Shown here: piece by piece, positions 35,866 to 44,762 of the stretch
How the letters are laid out: the number at the start of each line of letters is the position of its first letter
How positions within the stretch are numbered: the stretch's first letter is position 1
Origin: Parafilimonas terrae
GTDB taxonomy: Bacteria > Bacteroidota > Bacteroidia > Chitinophagales > Chitinophagaceae
Reading direction: 5' to 3'
DNA: 64,000 nucleotides
NCBI RefSeq assembly: GCF_900115755.1
Contig: NZ_FOXQ01000006.1
Location: forward strand, 248,001 to 312,000
Notes under the pieces: model-generated
The model's database searches: none
What the model saw: the letters and a program-made list of their open reading frames with translations, nothing else
Told to the model about the DNA's origin: nothing
Program-made: the position numbers and the translations under genes

Positions 35866-36849
35866 TTAATTCCAGCATTCTTCAATAAGCGCTGTATAAA
35901 ACTGCTCCAGCGTCCACCCCATTGCTTTTACCTGTTGCGGAATAAGGCTTGCCGCACTCTGACCGGGCACGGTATTTACTTCCAGCATAAAAGGCTCGCC
36001 TTTAGCTTCGTTGTAAATAAAATCTATTCTCACCACACCACGGCAATTTAATACCGAATATATTTTTCTTGCAGCTACCTGCACTTTTTCAATAATTGCA
36101 GGATCTGCCTGCGCCGGCGTAATCTCTTCGCTTAAACCTTTATATTTCGCTTCAAAATCAAAAAAATCCTTCTTCGATTTTACTTCTGTAATGGGCAATG
36201 TAATTATTTCGCCTTTTGTTTTAAATACACCAATTGTAAATTCCCGGCCCTCAATAAATTCTTCAATCAGCACCTGGTCATCTTCATTAAAAGCTTTCTG
36301 TAAAGCTATTCCAATTTCCTCCGAAGGCCGGTTTACTTTACTCATGCCTATGCTCGACCCTCCATTATTGGGCTTCACAAACACCGGGAACTTCAATTTA
36401 TGAATAATGTCTTCCTCGTTTATAACATCGTTTCTAAAAACATGCATGGATTTGGCAACGTTTATTCCTGCGAAACCTGCAACGGCAACTGTATATCGCT
36501 TATTAAAAGTCAGGGCCGATGTGGCCGCATCGCAGGTTGTATAAGGTAACCCTATACAATCAAAATAGCCCTGCAGTTTTCCATCTTCACCAGGCGTACC
36601 ATGAATGCACATTAATACGCCGTCAAAATTTATTTTTTCGTCGTTTACAGTTATTGAAAAATCGTTTTTATCAACACTTATTTTTTCCCCGTTGGCATCT
36701 TCATAAAACCATCCTTCCGGGTTTATATCGATAAGATAAACATCATATTTATTTCTGTCAACATTATTGTTTACCGTTACCACGCTTTGATAGCTTATTT
36801 CAGATTCGCGGCTATAACCACCAGTAAGCAATGCAATTTTTTTCTTCAT
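35866..36849 (-). CDS. ddl: D-alanine--D-alanine ligase
   Basis: A 327-residue ATP-grasp enzyme that makes the D-Ala-D-Ala dipeptide of peptidoglycan. Marks are LLTGGYSRESEISYQS, MCIHGTPGEDGKLQGYFDCIGLPY, FVKPNNGGSSIGMSKV with the ATP lysine, EEFIEGREFTIGVF, and MLEVNTVPGQSAASLIPQQ near the C-terminus. It is first in a cluster with the PASTA and rhodanese genes (gaps 21 and 12 nt). Confidence 0.96.
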   Translation of the reverse strand: MKKKIALLTGGYSRESEISYQSVVTVNNNVDRNKYDVYLIDINPEGWFYEDANGEKISVDKNDFSITVNDEKINFDGVLMCIHGTPGEDGKLQGYFDCIGLPYTTCDAATSALTFNKRYTVAVAGFAGINVAKSMHVFRNDVINEEDIIHKLKFPVFVKPNNGGSSIGMSKVNRPSEEIGIALQKAFNEDDQVLIEEFIEGREFTIGVFKTKGEIITLPITEVKSKKDFFDFEAKYKGLSEEITPAQADPAIIEKVQVAARKIYSVLNCRGVVRIDFIYNEAKGEPFMLEVNTVPGQSAASLIPQQVKAMGWTLEQFYTALIEECWN

Positions 36850-36974
36850 AACCTTTTTATGAAACGCAAAGAAATAGAAAAAAAGTACAAGCCATTCCTA
36901 AATCATTGCCGCTTTTTATTCTACCCGTTAGCTGCCGGCGGCAACAGGCAAAAACATTATTGGCACACAGAAGA

Positions 36975-38381
36975 TTATGGCTGATACTCCACTACCACTC
37001 TTGCATTTTTTTGTTTATCGCTTGATACAAACAACTGGTAGCGCTTGCCACCTGTTGTAATAATCATCAATGCTGTATTGGGCGGAATGGAGCCGAGGTT
37101 ATCGGCCACCATCACAAATTCATGCATTGTGTTGCCGGCATCGGCTTTCACATTAATTGTAACAGGCTTATCCGTTAAACCTTTTTTCCAGGCAATAACC
37201 TCGTTGTTATGATATACCGTTATGGTATCGCCATCAATATCGCCGTTATCATACAATTCAATCTTAATATCAGGTTGATTGGTAACAATCGTTCTGATAA
37301 GCGGGTTACTCCTTGTTTTAATAACCTCCGGCACCGGTATCTTTATTTTTTCCGGGATAACTTCAGGCGCTTTTGCCGGCGGCTGTGTTTTCACAACTGT
37401 ATCAGGTTTTGGCGCTGAGGGATGTGCCGGCATTTTATTCTTCGCAATTGCATCTGCTTTTTTAATACGGTTTATCAAATCATTTACCTGGTTTGTATTG
37501 GTTACATCAAGCCGTTCTTTAAAACCAGGCAATTTATTTTTTAAAGCTGCAATTGTTTTAGGCCCGGCAACGCCATCCGCAGGCACGCCCAACGCGGTTT
37601 GCAGCCGTTTGGCATTTGCTTTTGAAATATCATTTGCCGGCGATGGCGTTTTTACGGTAGCAGAAGAATTAGTTTTCTTAATACGGTCTATGAGTTTGTT
37701 AATAGCATCCGTATCATTAAAATCCGGTTCATCGTTATAACCGGGCAGTTTTTTTCTAAGAGCCGCCATGGTTTTAGGGCCGGCCTTTCCATCTGCCGGA
37801 ACACCCAGCGCTGATTGCAGTTTTTTTGTATTACTTGTTATAACTGTATTTTTAGAAGATGGCCTTGGCCCGATGCGATCCTGCGGTGAAGGCGCCGATG
37901 GTTTTTTCTTCAGCAAAAAATCTTCTTTATGAAAATCTGATTCCTGCACCCTTTCCAGGTAAACGGTGCCGCTGCCACAATCAGTTTTGCTGTTTACGTT
38001 TATGCTTGTAAAGGTGCCGCTGAGAATTTCTTTTCCATCCTGTTTTGAATATTCAAGGTTGCATGTCATAGCGCAGGCCTCACTGTTACCAGCCATTTTA
38101 AGCTCAACAAGCTTTAATTCCTTTATAAGGGCGCTTTCTGTTTTTGGAAACCATATACCTTCAAATGTGGCCTTACCATAAAAAACAGTGGTGCGGTAAG
38201 AATAAGTTACGCCTTTTATAGAATTGTTATTCAACTGATCTATCTGCACTTCGTATTTATAATATTGCTGAAAAGGCGGTGCGCCGGCATAAAAATTACC
38301 ACGCCAGATGCCGGTTAAATCCTGGGTGAAAGCCGGGCACAGAAAAAACATCAGCAATAACAACAAGAAAAAGCGCTTCAT
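36975..38381 (-). CDS. Modular exported protein: N-terminal beta domain, two peptidoglycan-binding-like repeats, conserved C-terminal domain
   Basis: A 468-residue protein with a signal peptide (cleavage after AFTQ, residue 20). A beta-rich N-terminal region begins DLTGIWRGNF and has four Cys (103, 107, 135 and others) fit for disulfides. Two near-identical repeats follow at about 184-237 and 254-309, each with LGVPADG-aGPKT-AAL in the style of PG_binding_1. A proline-rich linker leads to a domain at 371-468 (ELYDNGDIDGDTITVYHN, NTMHEFVMVADNLG, PPNTALM). That last domain recurs, about half identical by eye, in the gene at 44763-45959. It may anchor to peptidoglycan. Function is unknown. Confidence 0.78.
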   Translation of the reverse strand: MKRFFLLLLLMFFLCPAFTQDLTGIWRGNFYAGAPPFQQYYKYEVQIDQLNNNSIKGVTYSYRTTVFYGKATFEGIWFPKTESALIKELKLVELKMAGNSEACAMTCNLEYSKQDGKEILSGTFTSINVNSKTDCGSGTVYLERVQESDFHKEDFLLKKKPSAPSPQDRIGPRPSSKNTVITSNTKKLQSALGVPADGKAGPKTMAALRKKLPGYNDEPDFNDTDAINKLIDRIKKTNSSATVKTPSPANDISKANAKRLQTALGVPADGVAGPKTIAALKNKLPGFKERLDVTNTNQVNDLINRIKKADAIAKNKMPAHPSAPKPDTVVKTQPPAKAPEVIPEKIKIPVPEVIKTRSNPLIRTIVTNQPDIKIELYDNGDIDGDTITVYHNNEVIAWKKGLTDKPVTINVKADAGNTMHEFVMVADNLGSIPPNTALMIITTGGKRYQLFVSSDKQKNARVVVEYQP

Positions 38382-38446
38382 GTTACAAATCTAATTTTCA
38401 GCATTAAAAGGAAGCGTTAAGGTTTGGCTTATTTAATGAGCTGCAG

Positions 38447-39004
38447 TTAACGCGGTTTCCATATAATTTCGGCTGCATGCAATTCCTGTGCAGTAAAACG
38501 GGCAAGCACAAAAAGATAATCACTCAGCCGGTTAAGGTACTTTAATATAAGCGGTTCAATAAACAATTCGTGCTGCTGCATATTTACGCATAAACGCTCT
38601 GTGCGCCTGCAAACACAACGTGCAATATGTGTTGCAGAAACAGCCACATGCCCGCCCGGCAGGATAAAATTTTTCATGACAGGCAATTGTTCATTCATAT
38701 TATCTATTTCGTTTTCAAGTATAGTAATATCATCTTCCCGTAAATCAGGAATATGCATGCCGGTTTCTTTTCGAGGATCGCAGGCAAGAGATGAACCTAT
38801 TACAAATAACCGGTCCTGCACCAGTTTTAAAACCTCACGCTGATGTTCATCAGGCGTATAATCCGTTACAAGGCCAATATGTGAATTTAATTCATCAACA
38901 GTACCATAGGTTTCGATACGGATATCATTTTTAAGAATTTTCGTTCCGCCAATAAGAACGGTTTTTCCCTTATCTCCCGTTTTTGTATAAATCTTCGTTG
39001 ACAT
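38447..39004 (-). CDS. Cob(I)alamin adenosyltransferase, PduO type
   Basis: A 185-residue ATP:corrinoid adenosyltransferase that forms adenosylcobalamin. PduO-type marks are TKTGDKGKTVLIGGTKILK at the N-terminus with the ATP-binding loop, RIETYGTVDELNSHIGL near residue 30, and HIARCVCRRTERLCVN near residue 128, which carries the ATP-contacting arginines. It stands alone; no adenosylcobalamin-using enzyme lies in the window, though queG uses cobalamin. Confidence 0.93.
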   Translation of the reverse strand: MSTKIYTKTGDKGKTVLIGGTKILKNDIRIETYGTVDELNSHIGLVTDYTPDEHQREVLKLVQDRLFVIGSSLACDPRKETGMHIPDLREDDITILENEIDNMNEQLPVMKNFILPGGHVAVSATHIARCVCRRTERLCVNMQQHELFIEPLILKYLNRLSDYLFVLARFTAQELHAAEIIWKPR

Positions 39005-39070
39005 AGGGTAAAGTTAAGTACTTGCGCATCATTCTCACAGGCTTAAACTTTAAAGTTATATGTATAAAAA

Positions 39071-39105
39071 AGAAAAAATGACTTGCGGTTAATACAAGTC
39101 ATTTT
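39071..39105 (-). terminator. Intrinsic terminator after the small lipoprotein gene
   Basis: A perfect 11-bp stem, AAAATGACTTG/CAAGTCATTTT (39075-39085 with 39095-39105), is followed on the minus strand by a T-rich run. It lies about 100 nt past the stop of the lipoprotein gene. Confidence 0.85.
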
Positions 39106-39202
39106 GCATATAGGAAGAAGCTGTTATCTGATAAAGATTTCCAAAACACCTGATCAATAATTCATACAAATTTTAAATAAGACAAACCAACAGTTCATTG
39201 AA

Positions 39203-39361
39203 TTAGTTATCATGTATCTCAACTTTTGGCGGTGGCGGCGGTGGTTCACCGGGAGCCGGATGTTTGGGAACTTTTACGGTAGCGGTACAGGAACAAAGCA
39301 TTATTGCCGCTATTACTATTGCACTTACAGGCTTTAATATTTTTCCGGAAATATTTTTCAT
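39203..39361 (-). CDS. Very small lipoprotein with a polyproline run
   Basis: I start this at the ATG at 39361, giving 52 residues: a basic n-region (MKNISGKILK), a hydrophobic core, the lipobox MLCSC with the lipid-bearing Cys near residue 25, and a tail with six consecutive prolines (GEPPPPPPKVEIHDN). A longer frame from 39514 adds 51 residues that do not look like a signal peptide. The true start fits the lipobox. A terminator follows. I do not know the family; small proline-rich lipoproteins are common in Bacteroidota. Confidence 0.6.
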   Translation of the reverse strand: MKNISGKILKPVSAIVIAAIMLCSCTATVKVPKHPAPGEPPPPPPKVEIHDN

Positions 39362-39571
39362 AGTAAAAGGTTTTATAAGCATAATAATTATAAAACCATG
39401 CCATAAAATCATTATGAAACAAAAACAAATGTTTAAACGCTGTTTATAAAGCTCCGCTTTCGTTTCACCGTCAGGCTTTATAAAACCACGATACATTCCT
39501 TCGGCATAGTTCACTATTATTATTTTGCTTTGCAGAAAAATATTTCAACTTCATATTAAATCAACATTGTT

Positions 39572-40750
39572 TTGCGCGACATATTTTTTAAACACATTGC
39601 CCAAACATCGCCTGCACCTATCGGGCTTGAAATTGTAAAGGCTGAAGGCATTTATCAATACGATGTAAAAGGTAAACGATACATCGATTTAATTTCGGGT
39701 TTTAATGTGGCCAACATAGGGCATTCAAATCCTAAAGTAATTGAAGCTGTTAAAAAGCAGGTGGATGAATATATGCACCTGATTGTTTATGGTGAGTTTA
39801 TAGAAACGCCGCAAACGGCTTATGCCAAATTGCTTACGGAGCATCTTCCTTCAACATTGGATTGCATTTATTTTACCAACAGCGGTGCAGAAGCAACAGA
39901 AGGCGCTTTAAAGCTGGCAAAACGCGCCACCGGCCGCACGAATATTATCGCATTCAATAAAAGTTATCATGGCAGCACGCAGGGCGCATTAAGCGTTATG
40001 GGCGATGAATATTACCGCAATGCTTTCAGGCCTTTGCTGCCCGGCATTTTACATATCGACTATAACAGCGATGAAGTTTTTGACCTAATAAATGAAGCAA
40101 CAGCCTGCGTAATTCTTGAAACGGTACAGGCAGAAAGTGGTATTACTGTACCATCAAAAACATGGATGCAGCAACTGCGAAAAAAATGCACAGAACAGGG
40201 CGCTTTACTCATTCTTGATGAAATACAGGCAGGCTTTGGCAGAACCGGAACGTTGTGGGCATTTGAACAATTTGATATTGTTCCTGATATTTTATTATTG
40301 GGTAAAGCTTTAGGTGGCGGCATGCCGCTTGGCGCATTTATAGCTAATAAAAATGTGATGCAAACTTTAAGTTTTAATCCCGTGCTTGGGCATATCACAA
40401 CGTTTGGCGGGCATCCTGTAAGCTGCGCTGCGGGCAAAGCTGCGTTTGAAGTTTTATTAGCCGGGAATTATATAAACTATGTAAAAAAGAAAGAAGCACT
40501 TTTAATTGAACAATTACATCATCTGTCCATAAAAAAAATAAATCATTTTGGCTTATGGGCTTCTCTTCAGTTTAAAACAATGGAAACAGCTCAAAACATT
40601 ATTCATGCATGTGTTGATAACGGTTTGATTACAGACTGGTTTGTTTTTGCGCCTGACAGATTGCGCATCGCCCCGCCTTTGATAATTAAAGAGGATGAAA
40701 TTAAAAATGCTTGTGAAATTATTTTGAAGGCGATTGAAGAATATGCCTGA
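39572..40750 (+). CDS. Class III aminotransferase (acetylornithine/GABA-type family)
   Basis: A 392-residue PLP enzyme of fold type I. Marks are DLISGFNVANIGHSNPKV near residue 40, FTNSGAEATEGALKLAKRA near 100, SYHGSTQGALSVMG near 133, ILDEIQAGFGRTGTLWAFEQ near 212 and the PLP lysine in LLLGKALGGGMPLGAF. It is a paralogue of rocD in the window but lacks the ornithine aminotransferase signatures. The amino donor is not clear; acetylornithine, beta-alanine or GABA type enzymes are all possible. The start is a TTG. Confidence 0.82.
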   Translation: MRDIFFKHIAQTSPAPIGLEIVKAEGIYQYDVKGKRYIDLISGFNVANIGHSNPKVIEAVKKQVDEYMHLIVYGEFIETPQTAYAKLLTEHLPSTLDCIYFTNSGAEATEGALKLAKRATGRTNIIAFNKSYHGSTQGALSVMGDEYYRNAFRPLLPGILHIDYNSDEVFDLINEATACVILETVQAESGITVPSKTWMQQLRKKCTEQGALLILDEIQAGFGRTGTLWAFEQFDIVPDILLLGKALGGGMPLGAFIANKNVMQTLSFNPVLGHITTFGGHPVSCAAGKAAFEVLLAGNYINYVKKKEALLIEQLHHLSIKKINHFGLWASLQFKTMETAQNIIHACVDNGLITDWFVFAPDRLRIAPPLIIKEDEIKNACEIILKAIEEYA

Positions 40751-40766
40751 AATTAAAGCACTACTA

Positions 40767-41123
40767 TCAGTAAGCCCGGATTAAAACTTCCGTGGGGATA
40801 TTCCAGTTTTTGTGAAGCTGCCGTATCATTTCCAAAGAAAGCTTTCTTTTTTTATTAAGTAGCTCGCTTGCCCTGCTTTTATGCCCAATAATGTCAGCAA
40901 GATCAGTTTGTGTTAAGCCTAATTGTTCCATCCTGAATTTAATAGCTTCCACTGGGTCGGGCAAATCAATTGGGAAATGATCATCTTCATATTTTTCAAT
41001 CAGGAGGCTCAACACTTCCAATTCATCGCCATTGTCTGTATTTTTTTTAGCATCAAATAAAGTTTCCAACCTTGCAAGGGCGCGTTCGTAATCTCTTTTC
41101 GTTTTAATTAGCCTAATGTTCAT
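40767..41123 (-). CDS. higA: HigA-family antitoxin (helix-turn-helix)
   Basis: A protein of 118 residues (from ATG at 41123) with a C-terminal XRE-type HTH (about 60-110; MEQLGLTQTDLADIIGHKSRASELLN). HigA antitoxins bind and neutralise HigB and repress their own operon. The N-terminus has an acidic segment (KKNTDNGDELEVLSLLIEKYEDD). It follows higB by 1 nt, in the toxin-first order typical of higBA. Confidence 0.88.
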   Translation of the reverse strand: MNIRLIKTKRDYERALARLETLFDAKKNTDNGDELEVLSLLIEKYEDDHFPIDLPDPVEAIKFRMEQLGLTQTDLADIIGHKSRASELLNKKRKLSLEMIRQLHKNWNIPTEVLIRAY

Positions 41124-41124
41124 T

Positions 41125-41418
41125 TTAAATATTTTTAGCATTTATTTTATCATATTCTGCATGTGTTCCTATAAAACGAATCCATACTATTTTATAGTCA
41201 TAATTTATTTTTACAATTAACCTGTATGTATTGCCTTTTATGTTAAACACAATTCTGTTACTGCCAATAATACTTGCAGCCGGGTATTCCGCTTTTATTT
41301 CATTTAAATTGGACCATTCTGCTTTTAAAGCTTCATGGTACCATGCTTTAAGTTGTTGTTCACAATCTCCGTGTTTCTCCCAGAACTCACGAAGTATTTT
41401 TTTTGCAATAACTCTCAA
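41125..41418 (-). CDS. higB: HigB-family mRNA interferase toxin
   Basis: A 97-residue RelE-fold toxin of the HigB_toxin type, expected to cleave mRNA at the ribosome. It opens (M)RVIAKKILREFWEKH, the family's standard N-terminus, and carries VFNIKGNTYRLIVKINYDYKIVWIRFIGTHAEYD, which ends in the conserved HAEYD. The start is taken as a TTG at 41418; an adjacent TTG at 41421 is equally readable. A TATCTTTG promoter element lies 15 nt upstream. It forms a type II pair with higA and is the only toxin-antitoxin pair seen here. Confidence 0.88.
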   Translation of the reverse strand: MRVIAKKILREFWEKHGDCEQQLKAWYHEALKAEWSNLNEIKAEYPAASIIGSNRIVFNIKGNTYRLIVKINYDYKIVWIRFIGTHAEYDKINAKNI

Positions 41419-41433
41419 CAATATCTATTTTAT

Positions 41434-41441
41434 CAAAGATA
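41434..41441 (-). promoter_or_regulatory. -7 promoter element of higBA
   Basis: Minus-strand TATCTTTG fits TAnnTTTG, 15 nt before the TTG start of higB. I cannot define a HigA operator by eye. Confidence 0.55.
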
Positions 41442-41502
41442 AGAAAAGTTACCAAATTGGGAAATTACAATATTAACCGTTTTTTATTTTCCGCCATTGC
41501 TT

Positions 41503-41510
41503 TAGGTTTG
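41503..41510 (+). promoter_or_regulatory. -7 promoter element of the PfkB-kinase gene
   Basis: TAGGTTTG fits TAnnTTTG exactly, 20 nt before the ATG at 41531; a TTTT tract lies 19 nt upstream. Confidence 0.6.
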
Positions 41511-41530
41511 CGGCAAACCAAAAAATTAAA

Positions 41531-42454
41531 ATGAGTATTACTGTAGTAGGAACAATGGCTTTTGATGCTATTGAAACGCCTTTTGATAAAACGGATAAAA
41601 TTATTGGCGGATCGGCAACCTATGTGGCTTATGCAGCGTCTTTTTTTGTGCAACCAATTCAACAAATTTCCATTGTGGGCAACGATTTTCCACAGGAAGA
41701 ATTGCAGGCGCTGCAAGCCAGGGGTGTTAAAACAGATGGCGTTGAAATTGTGCCTGATAAAAAATCATTTTTCTGGAGCGGCAAATATCATCTTGATATG
41801 AACAGCCGTGATACCTTAATTACCGACTTGAATGTACTGGCTGATTTTGACCCCAATGTTCCGGACAGTTACCAGGATTGCGATTTTTTAATGCTCGGCA
41901 ATCTCGTGCCTGCCATTCAGCAAAAAATAATCAACCAGTTTAAACAGCGCCCGAAATTAATTGTAATGGATACCATGAATTTCTGGATTGAAACGGCATG
42001 GGAAGACCTTAAACAAACGCTTACCATGGTGGATGTTTTGCTGGTAAACGACAGTGAAGCCAGACAAATAACCGGTGAATATTCGCTTGTAAAAGCAGCT
42101 AGAAAAATATTAACAATGGGGCCAAAATTTCTTATTGTGAAAAAAGGTGAGCATGGCGCTTTACTGTTTCATGAAAACAAAGTTTTCTTTGCTCCCGCAA
42201 TGCCATTGGATGATGTGTTTGACCCAACCGGCGCCGGCGATACTTTTGCAGGCGGCTTCATTGGCCATCTTGCAAAAACAAAAGATATTTCTTTTGAGAA
42301 CATGAAAACTGCCATTATTGTTGGTTCTGCCATGGCAAGTTTTTGCGTGGAAAAATTTGGTACGGAGCGCTTAAAAGAAATTTCAAAGGAAGATATTGGA
42401 AACCGCTTACAGGAATTTGTGCAGCTCGTTAACTTCGATATTACTTTGGCATAA
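41531..42454 (+). CDS. PfkB-family carbohydrate kinase
   Basis: A 307-residue ribokinase-like sugar or nucleoside kinase. Marks are GGSATYVAYAASFF near residue 26 and the second PfkB signature DDVFDPTGAGDTFAGGFIGHLA near residue 225, with the catalytic Asp in GAGD. The substrate is not evident: ribose, adenosine, fructose-type sugars and others are possible. It precedes an L,D-transpeptidase gene by about 50 nt on the same strand, but the two need not be linked in function. Confidence 0.88.
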   Translation: MSITVVGTMAFDAIETPFDKTDKIIGGSATYVAYAASFFVQPIQQISIVGNDFPQEELQALQARGVKTDGVEIVPDKKSFFWSGKYHLDMNSRDTLITDLNVLADFDPNVPDSYQDCDFLMLGNLVPAIQQKIINQFKQRPKLIVMDTMNFWIETAWEDLKQTLTMVDVLLVNDSEARQITGEYSLVKAARKILTMGPKFLIVKKGEHGALLFHENKVFFAPAMPLDDVFDPTGAGDTFAGGFIGHLAKTKDISFENMKTAIIVGSAMASFCVEKFGTERLKEISKEDIGNRLQEFVQLVNFDITLA

Positions 42455-42505
42455 AAGCATTGCTTTGGTGTGATAATTGAAAATAAAATTCCCATAATTT
42501 CAAAT

Positions 42506-44137
42506 ATGAAAAAATTATTGTGGGCTATTCTTTTTACAGGTATTGGCGTTTATTCATGCAAATCAAAACAAAAAGAAAAAATAGAAGTTGATAAAAGTAT
42601 TAATCAAAAAACATCTTTTAATAACCTCTTCATTGATAGTAATACCATCAAAGTTTTTTTAACAAAACATCCTGAATACACAAAGTTCATCCAGCAGTAT
42701 AGTGATTTTTATAAGTTACGCAATTATCAATGTGCATGGTTTGACAGCAGTGGCATTGGCGAGCAAGCTTATAATTTTATGAACCTGCTCGCAAATGCCG
42801 TTGATACATATAGCGACAGCAGTTTATACAATAAAAAACTCTCTGATGAAGTAGATGAGTTTAAAACAGACACTTCAAATAAAAATATAAAAACAACGCA
42901 GAATATTACTGACACAGAGTTAAAGCTCACGGGCCAGTTCTTTGCTTATGCTTCAAAAATTTATGGCGGCAGCGATATAAATATCCAGGAGCTTGGCTGG
43001 TTTATTCCACGTAAAAAACTAAACCTTTCTGTAATGCTTGATTCGCTTATCGCGAATAAATCAGACATTAAAAAAACTGAAATTCCTTTAAGCAGTGCAT
43101 ATAAAAAGTTGCTCGACTATCTTTCCGTTTATCGCAAGATAGCACAAACCACACCATGGGATTCTCTGCCATATCCTGAAAAGGCACTTCATAAAGGCGC
43201 CACATCACCCGAAATAATAACCATAAAAAAACGCCTGTTTGCTTTGGGAGATATGGAAGAAAGCGATACAACAGATATTTTTGATTCGTTAATGCTGTCG
43301 GCCGTAAAAAAGTTCCAGGTGCGCATGGGTGTAAGCCCGGATGGTGTAATTGGAAAATCATTTATTACACAACTAAATGTAACGCCGGCTAAAAGAATAG
43401 AACAAATTCTTATAAACCTTGAGCGCCTGCGCTGGATGCCGCCAATGAATGACAGCACAAATTCGATTGTGGTAAACATTCCTGAATATAAAATGTATGT
43501 GTATGATAGCGGGAAGCTTCAGTTTCCTATGAACGTTGTTGTAGGTTCATCGGCCACCGGCACCGTTATATTTACGGGCAACTTAAAATACATCGTGTTT
43601 AGCCCGTATTGGAATATACCGGCAAGTATTGTGAAGAAAGAAATATTACCGGGCATTGCACGCAATCCTAATTACCTGGCCGCACACCACATGGAGCAGT
43701 TTGGCATGCAGGCAAAAGGTGTTCCGGCAATAAGACAATTGCCCGGCGCTGACAATGCTTTGGGCAGGGTAAAATTTTTATTTCCAAACAACTTCGATAT
43801 TTATTTTCACGATACGAATAATCGTGGAGCATTTAATGCATCAAACAGGAACATCAGTCATGGGTGCATTCGTTTGAGCGAACCTAAAAAACTCGCTATG
43901 TATTTGCTGCGTTACGATACAGCAACTTACAATAACCAAACGGTTGACAGCCTCATGAGCCTTGATAAAGAAAAATGGGTAACGCTTAAAAAACCAGTAC
44001 CGGTAGTAATAAGTTATTATACTGCGTTTGTTGACAATAATGGCAGCCTCAATTTTCGCCGTGATATTTATAAACATGATTCTGCAATGGCAGCCAAATT
44101 ATTTACCGGCAACAGTAATTTAATGGCATTGAAATAA
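42506..44137 (+). CDS. L,D-transpeptidase (YcbB/YkuD family) lipoprotein
   Basis: A 543-residue periplasmic cell-wall enzyme that forms 3-3 crosslinks or attaches proteins to peptidoglycan. I start it at the ATG at 42506, which gives a lipoprotein signal (GVYSC lipobox); an earlier GTG would add 12 residues. A peptidoglycan-binding repeat (ITIKKRLFALGDM, then VKKFQVRMGVSPDGVIGKSF) precedes the YkuD catalytic domain (about 320-490), with IVVNIPEYKMYVYDSGKLQF and the motif SHGCIRLSEP, where Cys454 is the nucleophile. The layout matches YcbB-like murein L,D-transpeptidases. Confidence 0.93.
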   Translation: MKKLLWAILFTGIGVYSCKSKQKEKIEVDKSINQKTSFNNLFIDSNTIKVFLTKHPEYTKFIQQYSDFYKLRNYQCAWFDSSGIGEQAYNFMNLLANAVDTYSDSSLYNKKLSDEVDEFKTDTSNKNIKTTQNITDTELKLTGQFFAYASKIYGGSDINIQELGWFIPRKKLNLSVMLDSLIANKSDIKKTEIPLSSAYKKLLDYLSVYRKIAQTTPWDSLPYPEKALHKGATSPEIITIKKRLFALGDMEESDTTDIFDSLMLSAVKKFQVRMGVSPDGVIGKSFITQLNVTPAKRIEQILINLERLRWMPPMNDSTNSIVVNIPEYKMYVYDSGKLQFPMNVVVGSSATGTVIFTGNLKYIVFSPYWNIPASIVKKEILPGIARNPNYLAAHHMEQFGMQAKGVPAIRQLPGADNALGRVKFLFPNNFDIYFHDTNNRGAFNASNRNISHGCIRLSEPKKLAMYLLRYDTATYNNQTVDSLMSLDKEKWVTLKKPVPVVISYYTAFVDNNGSLNFRRDIYKHDSAMAAKLFTGNSNLMALK

Positions 44138-44168
44138 AAGATGTTCAGTCAGCATTAAACACATTTTT

Positions 44169-44325
44169 CGTGAATTGTCAATCGTGAATATAAAAGTATG
44201 ATGATATCGATGCAAAACCAGGTTTGATTTATTTATGAAAAAGCCTGCTGACGTTAATAACAATTATTGATTTGAAGCATCTTACTCACAACTGGCCACT
44301 CACAATTCACACAAAAACTTTTCAC
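44169..44325. repeat. Inverted-arm degenerate word repeat (word about GTGAATTGT)
   Basis: Left arm 44169-44189 has GTGAATTGTCAATCGTGAAT. Right arm 44285-44325 holds the inverse (CTCACAACTGGCCACTCACAATTCACAC). The reading frame opening at 44272 runs through the right arm, so the true start of the next gene is the later ATG at 44344. Confidence 0.6.
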
Positions 44326-44343
44326 ATTTTATCATATCAAACC

Positions 44344-44748
44344 ATGCCGTCCATTCCAAAAAAATTCAGCATACACATGCAGGTGCAGCAACCTCATATT
44401 GATGCAATGAACCATGTAAACAATGTGGTTTATATACAATGGATGCAGGATATCGCTTCTATGCACTGGCATGCAATCGCCACGCCTGAATTAAAAAATA
44501 AACTTGTATGGATGATAAGAAAACATGAAGTGAATTATCATAACCAGGCTTTCTTAAATGATAACCTGCTTATAACAACATGGACGGGAGAATATACAAA
44601 CGTGACCTGGAAACGCCATTATGAAATAACCCGCCCGGCAGATAATAAAAAAATTATCAGTGCAGTAAGCTTGTGGATACCTGTTGATGTGGAAACGCAA
44701 AAACCTCAGCGTATTGATGAAGCTATGGTAAGATTGTTTATGCAGTAA
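44344..44748 (+). CDS. Hotdog-fold acyl-CoA thioesterase (4HBT type)
   Basis: A 134-residue hotdog protein (from ATG at 44344). The signature HIDAMNHVNNVVYIQWMQDIA near residue 20 has the catalytic Asp of the 4HBT class in DAMNHVN, followed by KLVWMIRKHEVNYHNQAFLNDNLLI. Such enzymes hydrolyse acyl-CoA thioesters; the acyl chain is unknown. It ends 14 nt from the convergent modular exported protein gene. A longer frame upstream overlaps a repeat and is rejected. Confidence 0.88.
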   Translation: MPSIPKKFSIHMQVQQPHIDAMNHVNNVVYIQWMQDIASMHWHAIATPELKNKLVWMIRKHEVNYHNQAFLNDNLLITTWTGEYTNVTWKRHYEITRPADNKKIISAVSLWIPVDVETQKPQRIDEAMVRLFMQ

Positions 44749-44762
44749 TGGTTATATGCGCA

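Noticed and set aside
44272-44343. N-terminal extension of the thioesterase
   Set aside because: It starts with TTG, runs through a word repeat and does not match hotdog N-termini; the ATG at 44344 fits the family.
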